A stretch of DNA of 64,000 nt, from the NCBI GenBank assembly GCA_044445965.1, contig JBIOEJ010000003.1, positions 34,779 through 98,778 of the forward strand, written 5' to 3'. Both the position numbers and the translations under genes were made by a program. Below, in pieces: positions 8,644-16,575 of the stretch. Every line of letters begins with the position of its first letter. The first letter of the stretch is position 1. Under the pieces are notes generated by a model. The model searched no databases. It was not told where the DNA came from and saw nothing but the letters and a program-made list of their open reading frames with translations. The stretch comes from GAS188 sp044445965. Lineage in GTDB: Bacteria; Pseudomonadota; Alphaproteobacteria; Rhizobiales; Beijerinckiaceae.

Positions 8644-11600
8644 ATGAACATGGAGCTCTCGCGGCGCCAATTCATGACCGGCGTCGGCGCGGGTGTCGCT
8701 GGAACGTCGCTCGGCGCGTTGGGGTTTGCTGAACTGGAGTCGGCCTACGCGGCCGCAATCCGGCCCTTCAAGCTCACGGGCACGACGGAGACCCGCAATA
8801 CCTGCACCTATTGTTCCGTCGCCTGCGGCATCATCATGTATTCCAAGGGCAACCTGGAGAAGGGTGAGCAGGCCGAAATCCAACACATCGAGGGCGATCC
8901 GGACCATCCGACCAATCGCGGAACGCTCTGCCCCAAGGGCGCGGCGCTGCTCGACACTGTGCATGCCGAAACACGCACCAAATATCCGATGATCCGCGAG
9001 CCAGGCTCCGACAAGTTCGAGCGTGTGTCTTGGGATGTCGCGCTCGATCGCGTCGCGCGGCTGATGAAGGATGACCGCGACAAGAACTTCATCGCCAAGA
9101 ATAATGACGGTGTCACGGTGAACCGTTGGCTGACCACCGGCTTCCTGGCCGCCTCGGCAACAACCAACGAAACGGCGTTCGTCACCTACAAGGTGGTGCG
9201 CGGCGCCGGAATGCTGGCGTTCGATAATCAAGCACGTGTTTGACACGGCCCGACGGTGGCCAGTTTGGCCCCAACATTCGGCCGTGGCGCAATGACGAAT
9301 TCGTGGACGGATATCAAGAACACGGATCTCGTCGTGATCATGGGTGGCAACGCCGCCGAAGCGCACCCGTGCGGATTCAAATGGGTCACTGAAGCGAAAG
9401 CCAACCGCGGCGCCAAGCTGATCGTCGTCGATCCACGCTTCACACGCTCGGCGTCGGTCTCCGACATGTACGCGCCGATCCGTCAAGGCACGGACATCGC
9501 GTTCCTGCTCGGCGTGATGAACTACTGCATCCAGAACGACAAGGTGCAGTGGGACTACCTGAAGGCGTTCACCAATGCGCCTTACCTTGTCAAGGAGGGC
9601 TTCGACTATCAGGATGGCCTGTTCACTGGCTACGACGAGGCCAGGCGCGACTACGACAAATCGACCTGGGATTACGAATTGGGCCCGGACGGCTACGTGG
9701 TCGCCGACGACACCCTGCAGAACCCACGTTGCGTCTGGAGCCTGCTCAAGAAACACGTCTCGGTCTACACGCCCGAGATAGTCGAGCGCATTTGCGGCAC
9801 GCCGAAGGACAAGTTCCTGAAGGTGGCGCAGATGATCGGCGAGTGCTCGTCGAAGACCAAGACGATGACCTCGATGTATGCGCTCGGCTGGACGCAGCAT
9901 TCCAAGGGTTCGCAGAACATCCGCGCCATGGCGATGTTGCAACTCGTTCTCGGCAACATCGGTGTGCGCGGCGGCGGCATGAACGCCTTGCGTGGTCACT
10001 CCAACATCCAGGGACTGACCGATCTCGGGCTCATGTCCAATCTCATTCCCGGCTATCTGACGATCCCGACGGAGAAGGAGCCGACCTTCGACACCTATAT
10101 GTCGACACGCCGCTTCAAGCCGATGCGGCCGAATCAGATGAGCTATTGGCAGAACTACAGGAAGTTCTTCGTCAGCTTCCAGAAGTCGATGTGGGGAGTG
10201 GCGGCCACGGCGGAGAACAACTTCGCTTACGATTATCTGCCAAAGCTCGATGTCCCGTCCTACGACGTCCTTCGCGCATTCGAACTGATGCATGAAGGCA
10301 AGATGAACGGCTACTTCTGCCAGGGCTTCAATCCCCTGTTGTCGGCCCCGAACCGAAAGAAGGTTACCGCCGCGCTCTCCAAGCTCAAATACCTCGTCGT
10401 CATGGATCCGCTGCAGACCGAGACGGCACGGTTCTGGGAGAACCACGGCGAGTTCAACGACGTCGATTCCTCCAAGATTCAGACCGAGGTCATCGAGCTG
10501 CCGGCCACCTGCTTCGCCGAGGACGAGGGTTCGCTCACGAGCTCCGGCCGCTGGCTGCAGTGGCACTGGGCGGGCGGCACGCCTCCCGGCGAAGCCCGGC
10601 GCGACGCCTGGATCATGGCGCAGCTCTATCTGCGTCTGAAGGCGCTGTACGAAAAGGAGGGCGGCGCTTTCGCCGAGCCGCTCACCAAGCTCCACTGGCC
10701 CTACAAGGATCCCGGCTATCCGCAACCGGACGAGATCGCCAAGGAGGTCAACGGCTACGTGGTCGAAGACGTCAAGGATCCGAACGATCAGACCAAGACC
10801 TTGCTGCAAAAAGGCAAGCAGGTCGTGAGCTTCGCTGCTCTGCGCGACGACGGCTCGACCGCCAGCGGCTGCTGGATCTATTCGGGCTGCTACAACGAGG
10901 CGGGCAACAACATGGCTCGCCGCGACAACGCCGACCCCGATGAGACCGGCGCCTTCGCCAAATGGTCATGGTCGTGGCCGGTCAACCGTCGTATCCTGTA
11001 TAACCGTGCGTCGTCGGACATGAACGGTCAGCCCTGGGATCCGAGCCGCAAGCTGCTCTGGTGGGACGGCGCGAAGTGGACCGGCTACGACGTGCCGGAC
11101 ATCGTGCCCAATGCCAAGCCGGACGTGGTGGGGCCCTTCATCATGAATCCGGAAGGCACAGCGCGCCTGTTCACGCGGGCCATGATGCGCGATGGGCCGT
11201 TCCCGGCGCATTACGAGCCGTTCGAATCGCCGATTGTCAATGTTCTTGCCCCGAAGGTCCGCGGCAATCCGGCCGCCCGCGTGTTCCGCGGCGACATGGA
11301 GCAATTCGGCGACGCCAAGGAATTCCCCTATGCGGGGACCTCCTACCGTCTCACCGAACATTTCCACTTCTGGACCAAGCACAACCGGGTAAACGCGTCG
11401 CTGCAACCCGAGTTCTTCATCGAGATCTCGGAGCAACTCGCCAAGGAGAAGGGAATCAAGTTCGGCGGCTGGGTGCGCGTCTGGTCGAAGCGCGGTTCGG
11501 TCGTCGCGAAGGCGGTCGTGACGAAGCGAATCGCACCGCTCACTTGCGACGGCAAGACAGTGCACATCGTCGGCATTCCGTTGCATTGGGGGTTCACCGG

Positions 11601-11724
11601 GGTGGCGAGGAAAGGCTTCGGCCCGAATTCGCTCACCCCCTATGTGGGCGACGCGAATATCGAGACGCCCGAATACAAGGCGTTCCTCGTCGACATCGAA
11701 CCCATCGCCGGGCCTGTGGCCTAG
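8644..11724 (+). CDS. fdnG: Selenocysteine formate dehydrogenase, large subunit (FdnG/FdoG type)
   Basis: This is the catalytic molybdo- or tungsto-bis-MGD subunit of a periplasmic formate dehydrogenase. The frame is continuous except for one TGA at 9241-9243, read as selenocysteine at residue 200. The context ARV-U-HGPTVASLAPTFGRGAM is almost that of E. coli FdnG (Sec196). A Tat signal (SRRQFMTG, residues 6-13) and a four-cysteine [4Fe-4S] site (Cys54, 57, 61 and one in TLCPKG) precede it. Total length is about 1026 residues, as in FdnG. The start at 8644 is favoured over a TTG at 8614 by AAGGAGG six bases upstream. It oxidises formate to CO2 and passes electrons to FdnH. SelA, SelB and selC follow in the same operon. 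Treating the TGA as a stop would wrongly split the gene in two. Confidence 0.96.
9241..9272 (+). promoter_or_regulatory. Bacterial SECIS hairpin for UGA (Sec) decoding
   Basis: Starting from the U of the UGA as position 1, the mRNA folds as GG (15-16), a bulged U17, GGCC (18-21), loop AGUUU (22-26), GGCC, CC. The bulged U17 and loop residues G23 and U24 fall at the same positions as the nucleotides known to be contacted by SelB in E. coli fdhF. This directly supports reading the in-frame UGA as selenocysteine. Confidence 0.88.
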
Positions 11725-11734
11725 GGAGGATCAG

Positions 11735-12682
11735 ATGGCATTCGAATTTGTCCTTCCACCCCCGCCCACTCAAGGCGTCAAGCCGGCATTCGACGAGGCG
11801 GATCTGATGCGCCGCTCGGCTTCGACGGTGCCGCCGCCGGCGCGCAAGCTCACGCAAGTCGCAAAACTGATCGATGTCTCGAAATGTATCGGCTGCAAGG
11901 CCTGTGAGGCGGCCTGCCTAGAGTGGAACGATCTGCGGGCAGAGATCGGCGTCAACGTCGGTGTCTATGACAATCCAGCCGACCTCAGTCCGGATTTGTT
12001 CACGGTCATGCGCTTCAGCGAATGGGTCAATCCGGAAACGCAGAATCTCGAATGGCTGATCCGCAAGGATGGCTGCATGCATTGCGAGGACCCGGGGTGC
12101 CTGAAGGCCTGTCCGGCGCCCGGCGCGATTGTGCAATACTCGAACGGTATCGTCGATTTCGTGCATGAGAACTGCATCGGCTGCGGCTATTGCATCAAGG
12201 GCTGCCCGTTCAACATCCCGCGCGTTTCCCAAGTCGATCACAGGGCTTATAAGTGCACGCTATGCTCGGACCGTGTGGCGGTGGGCCAGGGCCCGGCCTG
12301 CGCCAAGGCTTGCCCGACGCACGCTATCGTGTTCGGCACCAAGGAGGAAATGACCAAGCACGCCCAAGACCGGATCGCGGACCTCAAGTCTCGCGGCTTC
12401 AAGAACGCTGGTCTCTATGACCCGCCAGGTGTCGGTGGAACCCACGTCATGTATGTCCTCCACCACGCCGACCAGCCGCAGCTTTACTCCGATCTGCCCA
12501 AGGATCCGACGATCAGCCCGATCGTGGAGCTCTGGAAAGGGATGGCCAAGTATGCTGGCTTGGCGGCGATTGGTGCCTTCGCTGCGATCGGCTTCGTGCA
12601 CCATCTCGTCACCGGTGCCAACCGGGTGTCGCGCCAGGATGAGGAAGCCGCGGAGAGGCTGACCGAGGATCGCGCCCCATGA
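11735..12682 (+). CDS. fdnH: Formate dehydrogenase iron-sulfur subunit (FdnH/FdoH)
   Basis: The 315-residue beta subunit has four ferredoxin-type cysteine clusters in order: CIGCKACEAAC (about residue 53), CMHCEDPGCLKAC, CIGCGYCIKGC, and CTLCSDR...CAKAC. These bind four [4Fe-4S] clusters that relay electrons from FdnG to FdnI. A single C-terminal membrane anchor (KYAGLAAIGAFAAIGFVHHLV) is present, as in E. coli FdnH. GGGAGGA precedes the ATG at 11735. A longer frame from a GTG at 11642 would overlap fdnG and is rejected. The stop overlaps the fdnI start by 4 bp. Confidence 0.96.
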   Translation: MAFEFVLPPPPTQGVKPAFDEADLMRRSASTVPPPARKLTQVAKLIDVSKCIGCKACEAACLEWNDLRAEIGVNVGVYDNPADLSPDLFTVMRFSEWVNPETQNLEWLIRKDGCMHCEDPGCLKACPAPGAIVQYSNGIVDFVHENCIGCGYCIKGCPFNIPRVSQVDHRAYKCTLCSDRVAVGQGPACAKACPTHAIVFGTKEEMTKHAQDRIADLKSRGFKNAGLYDPPGVGGTHVMYVLHHADQPQLYSDLPKDPTISPIVELWKGMAKYAGLAAIGAFAAIGFVHHLVTGANRVSRQDEEAAERLTEDRAP

Positions 12683-13380
12683 AGGCCTATGACGTCCAGT
12701 CTGGCGACAGCGTTCATCCTGGCCATCCTGTGCGCGTCGACCGCTATACTTTAGGCGCCCGCATCAACCATTGGATTACGGCAACATCGCTCGTGCTGCT
12801 CGCCTTGTCGGGATTGGCCTTGTTCCATCCGGCGCTGTTTCCGCTCACCGCCTTGTTCGGAGGAGGGCAATACGCGCGCACGATCCATCCCTGGATCGGC
12901 GTGGTACTCTTCTTCAGCTTCTTCGGATTGTTCCTCCGTTTCTGGAAAGCCAATCTGTGGAAACGCGAGGATGGGACTTGGCTCGCGCGACTGCGCGACG
13001 TGCTGACCGCGCATGAGGAAAACCTGCCGGAGGTCGGCAAATACAATGCCGGCCAGAAAGTGGTGTTCTGGGCGATGTCGATATTGATCATCGTCCTGAT
13101 CGGTAGCGGCCTCGCGATCTGGGACCAGTATTTCTACGACTACACGACGATACCGCAGAAGCGGCTTGCGCTGCTGGTTCACTCGATGGCGGCTGTCGTG
13201 ATCATCTGCGTCTGGATCGTCCATGTCTATGCCGCGATTTGGGTGCGCGGCACGATCGGAGCTATGACGCGCGGCGAGGTTACCGGCGGCTGGGCTTGGC
13301 GCCATCATCGCAAATGGCTGAGAGAGCTCGTCTCCGGCAAGTCCCAAGAGCAACTGAGCGCCAAAGCACAGGATGGATGA
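12679..13380 (+). CDS. fdnI: Formate dehydrogenase cytochrome b556 subunit (FdnI/FdoI)
   Basis: The 233-residue membrane protein has four transmembrane helices. Its haem-ligand histidine candidates sit in RINHWITA (first helix), IHPWIGV (second) and later HSMAAVVIICVWIVHVY (fourth), as in Ni/Fe-hydrogenase and formate dehydrogenase b-type cytochromes. It anchors the FdnGHI complex and delivers electrons to quinone at the inner membrane. The ATG overlaps the fdnH stop, so the three structural genes are translationally coupled. The length matches the FdoI family (about 210-230). Confidence 0.94.
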   Translation: MKAYDVQSGDSVHPGHPVRVDRYTLGARINHWITATSLVLLALSGLALFHPALFPLTALFGGGQYARTIHPWIGVVLFFSFFGLFLRFWKANLWKREDGTWLARLRDVLTAHEENLPEVGKYNAGQKVVFWAMSILIIVLIGSGLAIWDQYFYDYTTIPQKRLALLVHSMAAVVIICVWIVHVYAAIWVRGTIGAMTRGEVTGGWAWRHHRKWLRELVSGKSQEQLSAKAQDG

Positions 13381-13435
13381 GGGCGGCGACGCTCGTCGCC
13401 GCGCACGTGGCCCGTGTGGTTCGTGAGGTCTGATC

Positions 13436-14353
13436 ATGAGTAAGGCCGGGCTTCCGCGATACGATCCCGTGCCGATCGGCGAGGTGGCGGAGCCACCCTT
13501 CGTCCGCTTGCCCGATCCTCGGTCCATCTTTCGCGTTCGGGCCGAACGCTTCATGGCGCTGGCGAGCAGGCACAAGCTCGGCCCTTATCTTCGCTTATTG
13601 GGCGGGCTCGCGAGCCTCCAGCACGACATCCAGGATGGCCTGCCGGAGCCTGACCTGCCCGGCGCGAACGCGCGCGAACGCGCGCGCGAATTCGGGATGC
13701 CGCCGCTCGACCGCCAGCGCTTCTGCGCCGAGGACGCGTTCGAGGCGACGTTCGAACGGCTGATCTCCCGTGCCGCTGCGATCGAGATGCCGGCGGCTGC
13801 GCGAGCCGCCGTTGCTCGAGCGAGAGACGCGGACCTGCTCGCACGCGACGCGATGGCCCGGGCGGTCCTCGACGATTCGATACCGGTCGGGGCGCTCGCC
13901 GAGCATATATTCACGGCTGCTGCACTGCAGGTCCATTTCGCGCGACTTGCCGCCCGGCTCGTCGCGGAGAGACTCGTGCCCGTCGGCGATGGGGCATGCC
14001 CGTCCTGCGGAGGCCCGCCGGCGACCTCGCTAATCGTCGGCTGGCAGGGCGCGCACGGAACCCGGTTCTGCGCCTGCGGGCTCTGCGCGACGCTTTGGAA
14101 CTATGTGCGGATCAAATGCGTGCTGTGCGGTTCGACCAGCGGCATCTCCTACCAAGAGATCGAGAACACCACCGATACCATTAAGGCCGAGACCTGTGAT
14201 CGCTGTCGCGGCTATGTGAAGATTCTGCATCAGCACAGGGATGCTTCGCTCGATCCGATTGCGGACGACGTCGCCAGTCTCGGACTTGATCTGTTGATGC
14301 GCGAGGCCGACTATCGCCGTGGCGGCGTCAATTGCTTCATCTACGGCCACTAG
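13436..14353 (+). CDS. fdhE: Formate dehydrogenase accessory protein FdhE
   Basis: The 305-residue protein carries the paired zinc-ribbon-like cysteine motifs of FdhE in its C-terminal half: CPSCGG, CACGLC, CVLCGS and CDRCRG, with WQGAHGTRFCACG and TLWNYVRIKCVLC between them. FdhE binds iron and is required for making active formate dehydrogenases. It follows fdnI by 55 bp and lies 13 bp before selA, in the same orientation. The N-terminal half is alpha-helical and less conserved, starting with a PxRYDPVPIGEV-like segment usual for the family. fdhD, the sulfurtransferase partner, is not in the window. Confidence 0.95.
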   Translation: MSKAGLPRYDPVPIGEVAEPPFVRLPDPRSIFRVRAERFMALASRHKLGPYLRLLGGLASLQHDIQDGLPEPDLPGANARERAREFGMPPLDRQRFCAEDAFEATFERLISRAAAIEMPAAARAAVARARDADLLARDAMARAVLDDSIPVGALAEHIFTAAALQVHFARLAARLVAERLVPVGDGACPSCGGPPATSLIVGWQGAHGTRFCACGLCATLWNYVRIKCVLCGSTSGISYQEIENTTDTIKAETCDRCRGYVKILHQHRDASLDPIADDVASLGLDLLMREADYRRGGVNCFIYGH

Positions 14354-14366
14354 GGGTTCGCGCGCG

Positions 14367-15785
14367 ATGTCCCGCCTCGACCCCACCAAACATCGTCATC
14401 TGCCCTCGGTCGACCGGGTCCTGAGGACCCGCTCGGCGAGGGCAGCCATAGATCGCTTTGGCCGCCCGTCGGTCGTGACTGCGGTTCGCGAGAGGTTAGC
14501 CGCCGTTCGCGGAGGTGATCATCCGCCGATGGATCACGAGGGCTTCGCGGCCGACGCGCTCGCGCTTCTCGAGGCAGCGGCGCGACCAAAGCTTCGCCCT
14601 GTCTTCAACCTGACCGGAACAGTGCTCCACACGAATCTCGGGCGAGCGCTGCTCGCCGAGGCGGCAATCGAAGCCGCAACGGCCGCGATGCGCGAACCGA
14701 TGGCGCTCGAATATGACCTCCAAACCGGTCGCCGCGGTGAGCGCGACGATCACATTCGAGCGCTGCTTTGCGAGCTCACCGGCGCCGAGGATGCGACGAT
14801 CGTCAACAACAATGCCGCAGCCGTGCTCCTGGTGCTGAATACCCTGGCGCGGCGCCGCGATGCCGTCGTGTCCCGCGGCGAGTTGATCGAAATCGGCGGC
14901 GCTTTTCGAATGCCCGAGATCATGGCCTCGGCCGGAACTCGGCTGAAGGAGGTCGGAACCACCAATCGCACGCATGTAGGAGACTACGCTGCTGCGATCG
15001 ACGAGAGGACCTGCCTCATCTTTAAGGTCCATACCTCGAATTACCGCGTCGAAGGTTTCACGGCCGAGGTGGCACCGCGCGAGCTCGCGGCGCTGGCGCA
15101 CGAGAAGCGCGTGCCGCTCGTTCACGACCTCGGCTCGGGCACACTTGCCGATCTTACGCGGTTCGGGCTCAAGCACGAGCCGACGGTTGCGGAAGCCGTC
15201 GCTGATGGCGCGGACCTCGTCACCTTCTCCGGCGACAAGCTGCTCGGCGGGCCGCAGGCCGGCTTCATCGTCGGTCGCAGGGAATTATTGGCCAAAATCA
15301 ACCGTAATCCGATGAAGCGCGGCCTGCGCGTCGACAAGATCAGGATAGCCGCGCTCGAGGCCACATTGAAGCTCTACCGCGACCCCGATCGACTCGCGGA
15401 GCGGCTGCCGACGCTTCGCTTGCTCTCCCGTCCGCGAGATGAGATCGAAGCACTGTCGCGGCGCGTGCTTCCGGCCCTTGCGGCATCGCTCGGCGGGCAC
15501 TTTAGCGTCGAGTTGGTGTCTTGCGCGAGTGAGATCGGTTCGGGCGCATTGCCCCTCGAGACCATTCCGAGTGCCGGTCTCGGCATCCGACCGAGGCAGG
15601 CGCGCGGAGCCGGGCGGCTTCTCTCGGCGCTCGCGGCGAGGCTGCGGGCCTTGCCGATCCCGGTGATCGGGCGGATCGAGGACCAATCCCTCGTTCTCGA
15701 TCTACGCTGCCTCACCGATGAGGCCGTCTTCATCGGGAACCTCTCCGGCATCGATCTGGGCGGGGGCGCCGATGCGGTGGCTTAG
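14367..15785 (+). CDS. selA: L-seryl-tRNA(Sec) selenium transferase SelA
   Basis: The 472-residue PLP enzyme converts Ser-tRNA(Sec) to Sec-tRNA(Sec) using selenophosphate. Characteristic segments are LPSVDRVLRT at the start, FNLTGTVLHTNLGRA, TIVNNNAAAVLLVLNTLA, HDLGSGTLADL and the PLP-lysine site FSGDKLLGGPQAG (Lys291). The C-terminal block ETIPSAGLGI fits too. The start ATG at 14367 gives the family length (about 460). An upstream GTG/ATG frame at 14319 would overlap fdhE and has no support. The stop overlaps the start of the Sel1-repeat gene, so the downstream genes are coupled. Confidence 0.97.
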   Translation: MSRLDPTKHRHLPSVDRVLRTRSARAAIDRFGRPSVVTAVRERLAAVRGGDHPPMDHEGFAADALALLEAAARPKLRPVFNLTGTVLHTNLGRALLAEAAIEAATAAMREPMALEYDLQTGRRGERDDHIRALLCELTGAEDATIVNNNAAAVLLVLNTLARRRDAVVSRGELIEIGGAFRMPEIMASAGTRLKEVGTTNRTHVGDYAAAIDERTCLIFKVHTSNYRVEGFTAEVAPRELAALAHEKRVPLVHDLGSGTLADLTRFGLKHEPTVAEAVADGADLVTFSGDKLLGGPQAGFIVGRRELLAKINRNPMKRGLRVDKIRIAALEATLKLYRDPDRLAERLPTLRLLSRPRDEIEALSRRVLPALAASLGGHFSVELVSCASEIGSGALPLETIPSAGLGIRPRQARGAGRLLSALAARLRALPIPVIGRIEDQSLVLDLRCLTDEAVFIGNLSGIDLGGGADAVA

Positions 15786-16575
15786 GCGCTTCGTCGAACT
15801 GAAGCCGCGGCCAGCCGCAGACGCAACTTCGCCTGCGGCGCGGATGTCGGCCGCTGACGCTGCGGCGGCACGCGGAGACTACGAGGAGGCACTCACCCTC
15901 TGGGGACCCATCGCGAAGGCGGGTCTGCCCGGCGCGCAAAGGAACATCGGCATCTGCTTTGCCCAAGGACTCGGCGTCGAGTTCGATCTGAAGCTGGCGG
16001 TGCGCTGGTTCGCTCTCGCTGCCGAGGCCGACGATCCGGTCGGCCAACGTCATCTGGCGGACATGTATTTCAAGGGTGAAGGCGTCGATCAGGACTATGC
16101 CCGCGCCGGCGCGCTCTATCGGCGAGCGGCGGAGGCCGGCGACGCCCCCGCACAGGATATGCTGAGCTGGATGTCGCTCGAGGGCGAGGTCATGCCGCCC
16201 GACTATGCCGAAGCGCACAAATGGGCGCTGGCGGCCGCGGAACAGGGCATCGCCGCTTCAATGACACGGCTCGGGATGATCTACCACAACGCGCTCGGCG
16301 TCGAGCGTGATCCGAAGGCTGCTGCCGTCTGGTGGCGAAAGGGCGCTGAACTAGGCGATCCTGACGCGCAGGCCATGTTGGGCGCGGCCTATCACCTCGC
16401 CGCAGGCGTTCCGCGCGACCGCGTGACCGCACTCGCGCTCCTGTTGGGCGCGCGCGCCCAAAGGAGCGCTCTCGCGGAGACCTTCGTGCGTGCGGCGAGG
16501 GCCGAACTCTCGCCCGAGGAAATTGCCGAAGCGACGCGGCGATCGGCCGATCCCTTGCGGGAGGCGGCGAGATGA
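15772..16575 (+). CDS. Sel1-like (TPR) repeat protein between selA and selB
   Basis: This 267-residue protein is built from about five or six Sel1-like repeats of 36 residues, each with the pattern AxxxLGxxYxxGxGVxxDxxxAxxWxxxAAExG. Clear examples are GLPGAQRNIGICFAQGLGV, GQRHLADMYFKGEGVDQD and GLGMIYHNALGVERD-like units. Such solenoids act as adaptors for protein contacts. The ATG at 15772 overlaps the selA stop by 14 bp, and the stop overlaps the selB ATG by 4 bp. It is thus locked between the two Sec-synthesis genes. No signal peptide is seen, so it is probably cytoplasmic. A role as a scaffold for SelA or SelB is an inference from position only. Confidence 0.85.
   Translation: MRWLRRFVELKPRPAADATSPAARMSAADAAAARGDYEEALTLWGPIAKAGLPGAQRNIGICFAQGLGVEFDLKLAVRWFALAAEADDPVGQRHLADMYFKGEGVDQDYARAGALYRRAAEAGDAPAQDMLSWMSLEGEVMPPDYAEAHKWALAAAEQGIAASMTRLGMIYHNALGVERDPKAAAVWWRKGAELGDPDAQAMLGAAYHLAAGVPRDRVTALALLLGARAQRSALAETFVRAARAELSPEEIAEATRRSADPLREAAR

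Noticed and set aside
8614..9243. fdnG broken by a premature TGA (pseudogene or two genes)
   Set aside because: The frame resumes at once with conserved FdnG sequence, the UGA has a SECIS hairpin, and the full Sec machinery is encoded beside it.
8452..10809. 785-codon open frame on the minus strand opposite fdnG
   Set aside because: It is an antisense shadow in GC-rich DNA with no recognisable domain, and the plus strand holds an unambiguous enzyme.
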